A DNA stretch of 64,000 nucleotides, taken from positions 3,344,501 through 3,408,500 of the forward strand of contig NZ_CP086106.1 of the NCBI RefSeq assembly GCF_016765655.2, given 5' to 3'. Shown in pieces: positions 10,420 through 18,272 of the stretch. The translations under genes were made by a program, and so were the position numbers. The stretch comes from Skermanella mucosa (GTDB lineage: Bacteria; Pseudomonadota; Alphaproteobacteria; Azospirillales; Azospirillaceae). The notes under the pieces are model-generated. The model saw only the letters and a program-made list of their open reading frames with translations, did not search any database and had not been told where the DNA came from. Numbering within the stretch: the stretch's first letter is position 1; every line of letters starts with the position of its first letter.

Positions 10420-11202
10420 ATGCCCGACACCATCCTGCCGATTTCCGAGATCCGCGTGAACGGCGTGGCGATCACCGGCCCGGAGATCGACCGCGAAGTC
10501 CAGTACCACCCCAGCGAAACCCTGGCCGAGGCCCGCGCCGCCGCCGCCCACGCCCTGGCGGTGCGGGAACTGCTTCGGCAGGCCTGCGCCGCCCGGGGCA
10601 TCCCGCTGGACGACGAGGAAGCCGCGGTCGAGGCCCTGCTGCGGGCGGAAGTCGCGGTGCCGGAGCCGGACGACGCGGTCTGCCGCCGCTACCACGCGCG
10701 GAACCCGGCGAGGTTCCGCAGCGCCGACCTGTTCGCGGTGCGCCATATCCTGCTGCCCGCAGCCCCCTCCGACGCGGCGGCGCGGGACGCGGCGAAGCTG
10801 AAGGCGCAGGCCCTGATCGCGGAGCTGGCCGACCATCCCGGCCGTTTCGCCGACCTGGCGCGGGAGCATTCCGCCTGCCCGTCCGCCGCGCAGGGCGGCA
10901 GCCTGGGGCAGGTCGAGCGCGGCCAGACCGTGCCGGAGTTCGAGACCTTCATGGTGGCCCTGGAACCGGGACAGCTCTGCCCGGTGCCGGTGGCGACGCC
11001 CTACGGCTACCATGTCCTGCATCTGGAGCACAGGATCGACGGCGATGACCTGCCCTACGAGGCGGTCAGGGACGCGATCCACGGCTTCCTGCGCGACAGC
11101 GCGTGGCGTCAGGCGGTCCACCAGTATCTCCAGATCCTGGCGGGCAAGGCCCGGATCGAGGGGATCGACCTGGGCGGCGCCGAAACGCCGCTGGTCCAGT
11201 AG
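10420..11202 (+). CDS. PpiC-type (parvulin) peptidyl-prolyl isomerase of the nar operon
   Basis: A 260-residue protein with a helical N-terminal half and a parvulin domain around residues 104-205 (VRHILL, FADLAREHS, GGSLGQVERGQTVPEFE, TPYGYHVLHL). There is no signal peptide, so it should act in the cytoplasm, like NifM-type PPIases. A PpiC gene downstream of narI is also found in Pseudomonas aeruginosa nar operons; a role in folding or maturing nitrate reductase is inferred from that linkage. It starts 15 bp after narI behind GAGGGGAGGG. Confidence 0.88.
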   Translation: MPDTILPISEIRVNGVAITGPEIDREVQYHPSETLAEARAAAAHALAVRELLRQACAARGIPLDDEEAAVEALLRAEVAVPEPDDAVCRRYHARNPARFRSADLFAVRHILLPAAPSDAAARDAAKLKAQALIAELADHPGRFADLAREHSACPSAAQGGSLGQVERGQTVPEFETFMVALEPGQLCPVPVATPYGYHVLHLEHRIDGDDLPYEAVRDAIHGFLRDSAWRQAVHQYLQILAGKARIEGIDLGGAETPLVQ

Positions 11203-11220
11203 GGCGGGAGGAGGCGCGCC

Positions 11221-11997
11221 ATGCCCCATCCCCTGCAACGGCTGCTCGACGGGTTCGAGGAATTCCGCGGCAGCGCGCTTGGCGACGATGCCGCCCTGTA
11301 CGGGCGGCTGGTCAACGAGGGCCAATCGCCCGAGGTGCTTGTCGTCGGCTGCTCGGACAGCAGGGTCGATCCCGCGATCCTGACCCATTGCCGGCCGGGC
11401 GACCTGTTCGTGGTCCGCAACGTGGCGGCCCTGGTGCCGCCCTGCGAGATCGACGGCCGCCACCACGGCACCAGCGCCGCCATCGAGTTCGGCGTCTGCG
11501 GGCTGGGCGTCGGCCACGTCGTCGTGCTGGGCCATGCCATGTGCGGCGGCATCCGGGCGCTCGCCGCCCATCCCCGCGGCTGCGGCTGCGGCGCGGCGGC
11601 AACCTTCCTGGACGCCTGGGTCGAGATCGCCGGGACCGCCCGGCAGGAAGTCTTCCGGCGGCTCTCCGACGCCCCGCCGGAGATGCGCCAGCGCGTGCTG
11701 GAACAGGCCGCGGTCGTCAAGTCGCTGGGCAACCTGATGACCTATCCCTGGGTCCGGGAGCGGGTCGTCACCGGCCGGCTGGCCCTTCACGGCTGGTACT
11801 TCGACCTGGGGGCCGCCGAACTGCACGCCTATGACGGCGTGGAGCGGCGGTTCCTGCCGGTGCGCGGGGAGGCCCGCCCGCTGGGCGAGACGGAAACCGC
11901 CTGCGAGCACGGCTGCGCCTGCCGGACCGCGTTCGACGTCGCCACCTTCGTGAGCCGCATGGCCGAGACCCTGCCCCGAGTACCCGTGGAGGCCTGA
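11221..11997 (+). CDS. Beta-class carbonic anhydrase
   Basis: A 258-residue zinc enzyme that interconverts CO2 and bicarbonate. Zinc ligands C44, H105 and C108 and the catalytic dyad D46/R48 are present in the motifs CSDSRVDP and GHAMCGG. Two Cys-rich insertions are unusual: GCGCG near residues 120-124, and a C-terminal CEHGCAC segment near residues 230-236. It lies between the nar parvulin and moeA in the same direction with 5-18 bp gaps, so it is probably induced with nitrate respiration. A role in local pH or bicarbonate supply is only a guess. Confidence 0.92.
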   Translation: MPHPLQRLLDGFEEFRGSALGDDAALYGRLVNEGQSPEVLVVGCSDSRVDPAILTHCRPGDLFVVRNVAALVPPCEIDGRHHGTSAAIEFGVCGLGVGHVVVLGHAMCGGIRALAAHPRGCGCGAAATFLDAWVEIAGTARQEVFRRLSDAPPEMRQRVLEQAAVVKSLGNLMTYPWVRERVVTGRLALHGWYFDLGAAELHAYDGVERRFLPVRGEARPLGETETACEHGCACRTAFDVATFVSRMAETLPRVPVEA

Positions 11998-12002
11998 ATC
12001 CC

Positions 12003-13274
12003 ATGCCCGATACACATTTCCCCCTCCCGCTCCCCCTGCCCCTCCCCGCCCCCTGCTGCGGCGGCGACCACCGGCTCCTGCCCGTCGCCTCCCTGGGGGC
12101 GCTTCTGGACCGGGTCGAGATCCCCGGGGCCGGCGTCGAGACAGTCGGCCTGGGCGACGCGGTCGGCCGGGTGCTGGCCGAAGACATCGTCGCGGCGGGA
12201 GACCTGCCGAGCCGGGACTGCTCCGCCATGGACGGCTACGCCGTGGCGTTCGACGGCCTGGAACCCGGCCGGCCGTCCACCCTTCCCGTCGTCGGGCGGG
12301 TCGCGGCGGGCCATCCGCTGGACCGTCCCGTCCGGCGGGGCGAGGCCGTACGGATCTTCACCGGGGCGGCGCTGCCCGACGGGTGCGACACCGTGGTGAT
12401 GCAGGAACACTGCGCCGCGGCCGATGGGTTCGTCACCCTGCCGCCGGCCGTGGCCCGGAACGCCAACCGGCGCCGGCGCGGCGAGGACGTCTCCGCCGGG
12501 ACGCTTTGCCTGGCGCGCGGCGCTGTGCTGCGCCCCCAGGACATCGGCATGGCCGCGGCGCTGGGGCACGCGACGCTGCGGGTCCGGGCTCCCGTCCGGG
12601 TCGCGGTGTTCTCGACCGGCGACGAGCTGTGCGAGCCCGGCGAACCGCTCGGCGACGGACGGATCCACGACATCAACCGCTATACCCTGACGGCCATGCT
12701 GAAGCGGCTGGGCTGCGCGGTGACCGACGTGGGAATCGTGCGCGACGACCGCCGGAGCGTCGTCGGGACTTTGGCCGAGGCGGCCTGCGGGCACGACCTG
12801 ATCGTGACATCAGGCGGCATGTCGGTCGGCGAGGAGGACCACGTCAAGGCCGCCGTGGGCGAGCTGGGCTCGCTGGGGTTCTGGCGCCTCGCCGTCAAGC
12901 CGGGCAAGCCGGTGGCGGTCGGGCATGTCGGCGCGGTCCCGTTCGTGGGCCTGCCGGGCAACCCGGTCGCGGTGATGGTGACCTTCGCCCTGGTGGCCCG
13001 GCCGTTGATCCGCCGCATCGCCGGCGCGGTCGCCGCCGAACCGCGGCGCTGGCAGGTCGCGGCCGATTTCGCCCACGACAAGCCGGCCGGCCGGCGCGAC
13101 TATCTGCGCGGCCGGCTGCTGGACGGCGGCCGGGTGGCGAAGTTCCGCCACGACGGATCGCATGTCATCTCCTCCATGGTAGAGGCCGACGGGCTGATCG
13201 AGCTGCGGGACGAAACCACCCGGATCGAGCCGGGAGACAGGGTGGACTTCCTGCCCTTCGCCGAGCTGCTATAG
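12003..13274 (+). CDS. moeA: Molybdopterin molybdenumtransferase
   Basis: A 423-residue MoeA. It inserts molybdate into adenylylated molybdopterin, the last common step of cofactor synthesis required by NarG. Family motifs are DCSAMDGYA near residue 75, FSTGDEL near 205, TSGGMSVGEEDH near 270 and KPGKPVAVG followed by GLPGNPVA near 300-325. The first 20 residues are a low-complexity Pro/Leu stretch followed by two Cys, so the start is uncertain, although the ATG lies only five bases after the carbonic anhydrase stop. Co-transcription with narGHJI fits cofactor demand. Confidence 0.94.
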   Translation: MPDTHFPLPLPLPLPAPCCGGDHRLLPVASLGALLDRVEIPGAGVETVGLGDAVGRVLAEDIVAAGDLPSRDCSAMDGYAVAFDGLEPGRPSTLPVVGRVAAGHPLDRPVRRGEAVRIFTGAALPDGCDTVVMQEHCAAADGFVTLPPAVARNANRRRRGEDVSAGTLCLARGAVLRPQDIGMAAALGHATLRVRAPVRVAVFSTGDELCEPGEPLGDGRIHDINRYTLTAMLKRLGCAVTDVGIVRDDRRSVVGTLAEAACGHDLIVTSGGMSVGEEDHVKAAVGELGSLGFWRLAVKPGKPVAVGHVGAVPFVGLPGNPVAVMVTFALVARPLIRRIAGAVAAEPRRWQVAADFAHDKPAGRRDYLRGRLLDGGRVAKFRHDGSHVISSMVEADGLIELRDETTRIEPGDRVDFLPFAELL

Positions 13275-13310
13275 TCGGACGGCGCCAGCCCGAAGGAGCA
13301 CGCGACCGCT

Positions 13311-14021
13311 ATGCCCGCCCAACTCGCCGACCTGTCGCCCCGCGACTCCGCGCTGCTGCGCAACCTTCCGCTGTTCCAGCAGCTCGCCGAGCCGGTGCTG
13401 GCGTCCCTGCTGGCGACCGCCACGGTGCGGACGGTGGAGCGGGGAACCGACCTGTTCGTCCAGGGCGATCCGGCCGACCGGTTCTACATCGTCCTGGAAG
13501 GCTGGGTGAAGCTGTACCGGATCAACCGCGACGGGGCGGAGGCCGTGGTCACCATGGTGAACGCGGGCGAGAGCTTCGCCGAGGCGGCCATGTTCGCCCA
13601 GGGCAACTTCCCCGTCTGCGCCCAGGCCGTCACCGACGTGCGCGCGCTGTCGATCACGTCCCAGGCCTTCGCCCGCTGCGTCCAGGCGGACGTTCGGACC
13701 GCCTTCGCGATGCTCGGGTCGCTGTCGATGCGGCTGCGCACGCTGGTCCAGCAGATCGAGCAACTCCAGGTCCAGTCCGCCCCGCAGCGGGTCGGCGGCT
13801 TCCTGCTGAAGCTGTGCCCGGCGGGCGCCGGCAACGCCTCCTTCATGCTGCCGCTCGAAAAATCGCTGGTCGCCCGCCGGCTCGGCATCCAGCCGGAAAC
13901 CTTCTCCCGCGCGCTCGCCAAGCTGCGGCCGATCGGCGTGGAGGTGCAGGGCGCCGTGGTGTCGGTTTCCGACATCGACGCCCTGCGGGAGTTCTGCCAG
14001 GAAGACCCGGCGGAGGCGTGA
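13311..14021 (+). CDS. Crp/Fnr-family regulator, DNR/NNR-like
   Basis: A 236-residue transcription factor with a cyclic-nucleotide-binding-like domain (about residues 20-130), a dimerisation helix (130-155) and a winged helix-turn-helix near 183-204. The recognition helix PETFSRAL carries E196, S199 and R200, the FNR pattern that reads TTGA half-sites. The N-terminal Cys cluster of oxygen-sensing FNR is absent, so it more likely resembles DNR/NNR proteins that respond to nitric oxide via haem. It ends the nar-moeA gene series behind an AAGGAG site, and four matching boxes occur in this window. Confidence 0.9.
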   Translation: MPAQLADLSPRDSALLRNLPLFQQLAEPVLASLLATATVRTVERGTDLFVQGDPADRFYIVLEGWVKLYRINRDGAEAVVTMVNAGESFAEAAMFAQGNFPVCAQAVTDVRALSITSQAFARCVQADVRTAFAMLGSLSMRLRTLVQQIEQLQVQSAPQRVGGFLLKLCPAGAGNASFMLPLEKSLVARRLGIQPETFSRALAKLRPIGVEVQGAVVSVSDIDALREFCQEDPAEA

Positions 14022-14040
14022 CGGCGCCCGGCCCGCTCGG

Positions 14041-14373
14041 TCAGCCCGTCCCGGCCAATCGGCGCCGGCCCTCCTCGGTTATCCGGTCGGGAGTCCAGGG
14101 CGGCTCGAAGGTCAGCTCGATCCGCGCCGGGCGGCCGGGCGCCGCGACGGCGGCCAGGGCCTCCTGCGCCTGCTCCACGATCAGGCCACCCATGGGACAG
14201 CTCGGATGGGTCAAGCTGAGCAGGACCAGCAGGCCGTCCGCCGTGTCCTCGACCCCGTAGACGAGGCCCATTTCGACGACGCTGAGATCGGTTTCGGGAT
14301 CGAACACCCTATCCAATGCCATCCATGCCTTGCCCACCGGGGTATCGGCGGGGATCCGGGTATCCGCGGTCAT
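14041..14373 (-). CDS. MIP18/DUF59 family metal-sulfur cluster assembly protein
   Basis: A 110-residue protein of the PaaD/SufT/MIP18 family, which helps mature iron-sulfur proteins. The core is visible as VFDPETDLSVVEMGLVYGV, then LTHPSCPMGGLI with the conserved Cys, then a C-terminal LTFEPPWTPDRI. It overlaps the upstream membrane-protein gene by four bases (ATGA) and ends the three-gene operon that starts at 16531. The operon has an FNR/NNR box, so it is probably made during nitrogen-oxide respiration; its client protein is unknown. Confidence 0.88.
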   Translation of the reverse strand: MTADTRIPADTPVGKAWMALDRVFDPETDLSVVEMGLVYGVEDTADGLLVLLSLTHPSCPMGGLIVEQAQEALAAVAAPGRPARIELTFEPPWTPDRITEEGRRRLAGTG

Positions 14374-15692
14374 GAACTGGTCCCTCCGGAACTGTTTTTC
14401 GCAATCGGGGCGGCGGCCCGGGCGCGCGGCAGGTCGCCGATGCGCAGGTAGAGGTCGATCGCGTAGATGATGAAGGCGCCCGCCCCCGCCGCCCCGGCAA
14501 GCGCCCCCGTCCGGATCGCCCCTTCAAGGTCGAGCACGATGCCCGCCCCGACGCCCGCGAGAGCCGCGCCGTGGCAGGCCGCCTGGACATACAGGATCGG
14601 ACCGGCGCCGAGTTCCGACACCTTGGGGATGCGCCGGCCGGCGCGGGCGGCATGGATCGCGGCCAGGAACGGCAGGATGCGCTGGAGCATGCCGAGCACG
14701 AGGCTCAGCAGCCACCCGCCCACCAGCGTCAGCGCGAAGAGCGCCGGTCCCCAGGCGGGCAGCTGGCCGAGCGCCAGCAGCAGCCCCAGGACAAGGCTGG
14801 CGGGAAGCATGACCCAGGACAGCCGGATCAGCAGGAACGACGACCCGAGATCGCGCCGCGTCCGCTTGCGCATCAGGCCGGCCATGCCGTGGACATGCAG
14901 GCTGGCCGCACCCAAGCCGACGGCTGCGGCGGCGGCGAAGGACCCGGCGCCGGCCAGCAGCAGCCCCGCGACGGCGAGGCCGAGGACGAGGTTGACCCGG
15001 CTTTCGGGCTGCGGCCCGACCAGGGCGAACATGGGCACCAGCACCTGGACGAAGCCGGCGGCCAGCAGTCCCAGGAAGCCGTAGCAGGCGACCGCCAGAT
15101 GGATCGCCGCGACGGTCCGGTGATCGTCCAGGTAGCCGTGGGCGAAGTCGCCGAGCAGGGCCAGGCCCAGCACCGCCAGCGCCGCGACGCAGGCCAGCGC
15201 CGCCCAGAGGTGGCGCACGACCGGCCGGACCTGCGGCTTGGAGCGATCGGCGTGCCGCAGGGCCATGCCGACCACGACGGCGAACACCGCCAGCGCCAGG
15301 GCGACGGCGCTTCCGCCGATCCCCAGCAACAGGAGGTCGCCCGTCGCCATGCCCCAGCCCAGCGCCGCGACCCCCGGCAGCAGCAGCCAACTCGCCAGCC
15401 GGCACGGCCAGACGGCGGGCAGGTCCGCCTGGATCGCCACCGGCAGCAGCTGGAACCCGGCGCCCATCGCGGCGGCGGTCAGCACGCCGAGCGTCATCAG
15501 GTGAAGGCCCGCGACGTCCAGGCCAAGCCCGCCGCTGGCGCCGGCGATCACCGGCGCGGCGGCGGCGAGCGCGGTCCACCCGACGAGGTGGAACAGAAGC
15601 GCCGCCGCCAGGAAGCGGAACGGGATCGAGGCCGGAAGCAGCCGCGAGCCCGGAGCCATTCCCCCCGATGTGATTCCCCTCGGGGCGATCAC
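14370..15692 (-). CDS. Twelve-helix membrane protein of a denitrification-linked family, possibly haem-binding
   Basis: About 440 residues, almost entirely hydrophobic, with roughly twelve transmembrane segments. Conserved-looking membrane His residues (HLMTLGVL, FAHGYLDDH, AIHLAVACYG, LHVHGMAG, AAIHAA) recall haem-copper oxidase subunit I or NnrS-like proteins, but the match is not certain. I chose the GTG at 15692 because it overlaps the upstream stop (GTGA) behind GGAGG. An ATG at 15659 is the alternative and shortens it by 11 residues. It is the middle gene of an operon with a DUF2249 protein and a MIP18 protein. It might protect against or use nitric oxide; that is speculation. Confidence 0.75.
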   Translation of the reverse strand: MIAPRGITSGGMAPGSRLLPASIPFRFLAAALLFHLVGWTALAAAAPVIAGASGGLGLDVAGLHLMTLGVLTAAAMGAGFQLLPVAIQADLPAVWPCRLASWLLLPGVAALGWGMATGDLLLLGIGGSAVALALAVFAVVVGMALRHADRSKPQVRPVVRHLWAALACVAALAVLGLALLGDFAHGYLDDHRTVAAIHLAVACYGFLGLLAAGFVQVLVPMFALVGPQPESRVNLVLGLAVAGLLLAGAGSFAAAAAVGLGAASLHVHGMAGLMRKRTRRDLGSSFLLIRLSWVMLPASLVLGLLLALGQLPAWGPALFALTLVGGWLLSLVLGMLQRILPFLAAIHAARAGRRIPKVSELGAGPILYVQAACHGAALAGVGAGIVLDLEGAIRTGALAGAAGAGAFIIYAIDLYLRIGDLPRARAAAPIAKNSSGGTSS

Positions 15693-16531
15693 GACTCCTC
15701 CCGCGCCAGCGTGACCCGGACCTCGCCCTCCAGGTGCTCGACCGACAGGCAGGACCAGCCGCGCTCGGCCAGCATGGGGAAGAGGAAGACCGGTTCGCGG
15801 TCGTGATGCAGGACGAGTCGCTCGGCGGTGCCCGCGTCGATCAGGTCGAGCACCCGCGTCATGGGCTCCGGCGGCTGGAGACCGCGCACGTCCAGATGGG
15901 TGCCGTCCGCCGCCTGCCACGGCTCCGGCCCCCGGCGCGGCTGCGGCACCGGCGGCTGCGCCTCGTCTTCGAGACCGGCCGGTTCCTCGCGGCGCCAGCA
16001 GATGCGCCAGTGCCCCGCGCCCAGCTGCCGGCCGAGCGAGGTGAAGCCCTTGCCGGCCAGCACCCGGCGCAGCGGGGCCGGGTCGAAAGGCGCGTCCACC
16101 ACCATGAAGCCCCCGGGCGGTACCCGTGCCGCGGTGGACATGACGTGCGCGAAGGGATCCTGGCCGGACGCCAGCAGCGGCCGCACGTCCAGGTGCGGCG
16201 CGGACTGGCGCTCGGCCTGCTCGAACCAGTCGCCATCAGGCGCGCCGGCCGCGGGGCCGGCGTGACCGGAAGCGTCGGGACGGCCGATCCCGGCTGCGGA
16301 CAGCCGGCCCTGAAGCACGGCGCACAGGATGTCGAACGGCACCTCCGCGATGCGGGCCGCCTCGCCCAGCCGGATCTGGCCGGCCATGGCGTTCCTGTGC
16401 TCCGGCTCCAGCAGCACGGCGAAGACCGGGTTGAGCCTGGCCAGCCGGCCTATCGCCTCGCCGTCCCCGGCGATCACGTCGGCCAGCAGCATGTCGGTGG
16501 TAAGGGGGAAGGACGTCACGCTCATCGTCAA
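15689..16531 (-). CDS. Protein with DUF1858-like and two DUF2249 domains
   Basis: A 280-residue soluble protein. Residues 5-72 resemble the DUF1858 helical fold (FPLTTDMLLADVI to FDILCAVLQG) without its usual Cys. Two DUF2249 repeats follow at about 110-182 (HLDVRPL to HWRICWRR) and 212-280 (HLDVRGL to VRVTLARE). Both begin with HLDVRxL, the family signature related to TusA-like folds. DUF2249 proteins often sit in nitric-oxide/denitrification clusters, with unknown biochemical function. It is the first gene of a three-gene operon whose FNR/NNR box lies 48 bp before the ATG. Confidence 0.82.
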   Translation of the reverse strand: MTMSVTSFPLTTDMLLADVIAGDGEAIGRLARLNPVFAVLLEPEHRNAMAGQIRLGEAARIAEVPFDILCAVLQGRLSAAGIGRPDASGHAGPAAGAPDGDWFEQAERQSAPHLDVRPLLASGQDPFAHVMSTAARVPPGGFMVVDAPFDPAPLRRVLAGKGFTSLGRQLGAGHWRICWRREEPAGLEDEAQPPVPQPRRGPEPWQAADGTHLDVRGLQPPEPMTRVLDLIDAGTAERLVLHHDREPVFLFPMLAERGWSCLSVEHLEGEVRVTLAREES

Positions 16532-16578
16532 CTCCGGGTGATCTCGCCGCCATCATGCCGCATCGGTCCCGGCATCCC

Positions 16579-16592
16579 TTGACAGCGGTCAA
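16579..16592 (-). promoter_or_regulatory. FNR/NNR-type box for the DUF2249 operon
   Basis: TTGACAGCGGTCAA has perfectly palindromic arms, TTGAC and GTCAA, around four bases. It differs from the FNR consensus only in the inner base of each arm, the form often seen for NNR-type regulators. It lies between the end of nnrU and the DUF2249 gene start, 48 bp upstream of that ATG. This places it just upstream of, or overlapping, a promoter reading leftward. Confidence 0.72.
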
Positions 16593-16632
16593 GCGCCCGG
16601 CGTTTTCATCGGCCGCGGGCGTCCGCCCCATG

Positions 16633-17265
16633 TCAAAGGTACGCCAGCGGGTCGGGACCGATCACCACGGGGTGAAGCAGCAGCAGCGCCGCCCAGAGGA
16701 CGATGGCCAGGAGCGGCCGTGCCCAGCCGATCTCGCCCCACTCCAGCCTCTCGCGCCCCAGCAGGATGCCGGCGAAGGGCAGGATGCCGGCCCGGCGCCG
16801 CGCGGGGCCGGCGGCATGCCAGTTCCTGGCCAGAGAGAACAGGGCGATGGCGGCCATTCCGGCGAAGACGACCACCTGCCGCGCCTCCCCCAGCGACGCC
16901 AGGTGAAGCAGCGTCCAGAGCAGGACCCCCAGGCTGCCGGGAACCGCGGTGATCCGGTAGATGCCGGCGGGGTCCGCAGTCCGGGCCGGCGTCGTCAGCC
17001 TGCCGACCAGCAGGAAAAGCGCGACCGGCATCGCCACGACCGTGAAGACCCTCGCCTCAGCCGGCGGAACGTAAAGCCACGCGCCCATGTCGGCGGCGGC
17101 GTAGCTCCGGACCAGGAGCGCGAGCGTGGCCAGGGAAACGGCCGAGTAGGCCGTGAGAAACGCCGTGCGGCCCAGCGCCGCGACCAGGGACGAGCGGACC
17201 CCCGGCAGGCCGGGGACCACATGGCTGCCGATCAGGAGCAGCGTGGAAAGGATCAGGAGTTCCAT
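16633..17265 (-). CDS. nnrU: NnrU family membrane protein
   Basis: A 210-residue inner-membrane protein with about five to six transmembrane helices and the NnrU pattern: SHVVPGLPGVR near residue 15, VPPAEARVF near 67, HLASLGEARQV near 122 and GWARPL near 188. NnrU was first described in Rhodobacter beside nitrite and nitric oxide reductase genes, and its expression depends on the nitric-oxide regulator NnrR. Its exact function is not established; the family is related to isoprenoid-pathway enzymes such as 15-cis-zeta-carotene isomerase. An imperfect FNR/NNR box lies about 70 bp upstream of its start. Confidence 0.9.
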   Translation of the reverse strand: MELLILSTLLLIGSHVVPGLPGVRSSLVAALGRTAFLTAYSAVSLATLALLVRSYAAADMGAWLYVPPAEARVFTVVAMPVALFLLVGRLTTPARTADPAGIYRITAVPGSLGVLLWTLLHLASLGEARQVVVFAGMAAIALFSLARNWHAAGPARRRAGILPFAGILLGRERLEWGEIGWARPLLAIVLWAALLLLHPVVIGPDPLAYL

Positions 17266-17327
17266 TGCGAGTTTTCCCGGTGACGGACCCGATCCCCGAT
17301 ATTTACCGGCGCCGGCGTGCGAAGCGC

Positions 17328-17341
17328 ATGACCGAAATCAA
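17328..17341. promoter_or_regulatory. Imperfect FNR/NNR box in the nnrU/small-protein divergent promoter
   Basis: ATGACCGAAATCAA resembles TTGAY-N4-RTCAA with one deviation in the first arm. Its centre lies nearly midway between nnrU (start 17265, leftward) and the small-protein gene (start 17409, rightward), so it could serve either or both promoters. Confidence 0.5.
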
Positions 17342-17408
17342 GTAACGCGCGCTTGTCCCGTGGTCGAGTGACCGGCGTATCGACCGATCCAATGGGAAAC
17401 AACGCTCC

Positions 17409-17675
17409 ATGACCTCACGTACCGACACCACCCGGCTGGTCAGCATCGACCGCAAGGGCCGGGCGACCATCGCCCACGTCGATGCCGTTCCCGGCCCGTC
17501 CGCGGACGGGACCGCCGTCTTCGAGATCGTCAACTGCCCGCCGGCGGCCGGTGACGCCGATGTGGCCGCCCTCGCCCAGGGACTCATTTCTCCGCTCGGG
17601 ATCTATTCGATCGATTACGCACAGCTCGCCGCCCGCCGGGGCGGCGCGTGCTGCGGCGGATGCTGCGGCGGCTGA
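17409..17675 (+). CDS. Small protein with a Cys/Gly-rich C-terminal tail, function unknown
   Basis: An 88-residue protein I do not recognise. Residues 1-72 look like a compact alpha/beta fold (RLVSIDRKGRATIAHVD, AVFEIVNCPPAAG, LISPLGIYSIDYAQL). The last ten residues include CCGGCCGG, four cysteines in two CC pairs joined by Gly, a plausible metal or redox site. A lone Cys in VNCPP may join them. There is no signal peptide. It begins 68 bp right of an FNR/NNR-like box and is followed three bases later by mog, so it is probably co-transcribed with molybdenum cofactor synthesis. A metal-handling or cluster-delivery role is a guess. Confidence 0.75.
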   Translation: MTSRTDTTRLVSIDRKGRATIAHVDAVPGPSADGTAVFEIVNCPPAAGDADVAALAQGLISPLGIYSIDYAQLAARRGGACCGGCCGG

Positions 17676-17678
17676 ACC

Positions 17679-18215
17679 ATGACAGCATTCCCCATCCCCA
17701 TCGGCATCCTCACCGTGTCGGACCGTGCCAGTCGGGGCGTCTACGAGGATCTGGGCGGCCCCGCGATCGAGCGGGAGCTGGCGCGCCTGCTGGTCACGCC
17801 CTGGCGCGCGGTCCGGCGCCTCGTCCCCGACGAGCGGCCGGAGATCGAGGGCCGGCTCGTCGAGCTTTGCGATACCGAGGGCTGCTCCCTGGTGGTCACC
17901 ACCGGGGGCACCGGCCCCGCCCTGCGCGACGTGACCCCTGAGGCGACGGAGGCGGTCTGCCAGCGGATGATGCCCGGCTTCGGGGAGCTGATGCGCTCCG
18001 TCAGCCTGCGGGTCGTTCCGACCGCGATCCTGTCGCGGCAGACCGCCGGCATCCGGGGCCGAAGCCTGATCGTGAACCTGCCGGGCAAGCCCTCGGCCAT
18101 CGCCGATTGCCTGGAAGCGGTCTTTCCCGCCGTTCCCTACTGCATCGACCTGATCGGCGGCCACCGGCTTGAGACCGATCCGGCGGTCTGCAAGGCCTTC
18201 CGGCCGAAAGCCTGA
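17679..18215 (+). CDS. mog: Molybdopterin adenylyltransferase
   Basis: A 178-residue MogA/MoaB-family enzyme that adenylylates molybdopterin before MoeA inserts molybdenum. Motifs are ILTVSDRASRGVYEDLGGPAI at the N-terminus, VTTGGTGPALRDVTPEAT near residues 69-86 and NLPGKPSAI near 126-134. The GGTGP...RD.TPEA pattern and the length favour Mog over MoaB. It starts three bases after the small Cys-rich gene and, with moeA at 12003, completes two late steps of cofactor synthesis within the island. A strong hairpin terminator follows. Confidence 0.93.
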   Translation: MTAFPIPIGILTVSDRASRGVYEDLGGPAIERELARLLVTPWRAVRRLVPDERPEIEGRLVELCDTEGCSLVVTTGGTGPALRDVTPEATEAVCQRMMPGFGELMRSVSLRVVPTAILSRQTAGIRGRSLIVNLPGKPSAIADCLEAVFPAVPYCIDLIGGHRLETDPAVCKAFRPKA

Positions 18216-18223
18216 CCGCCGCG

Positions 18224-18267
18224 TGCCGGGGAGCGTTTCCCGCTTGGGCGGCAAACGCTCCCCGGCA
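18224..18267. terminator. Bidirectional hairpin terminator between mog and norD
   Basis: A perfect 15-bp inverted repeat pairs 18224-18238 with 18253-18267 around a 14-base loop, in the 57-bp gap between convergent mog and norD. The closing arms near the loop are TTT and AAA, and there is no long U-tract. Position and stem length fit a shared terminator. Confidence 0.75.
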
Positions 18268-18272
18268 AGGCG

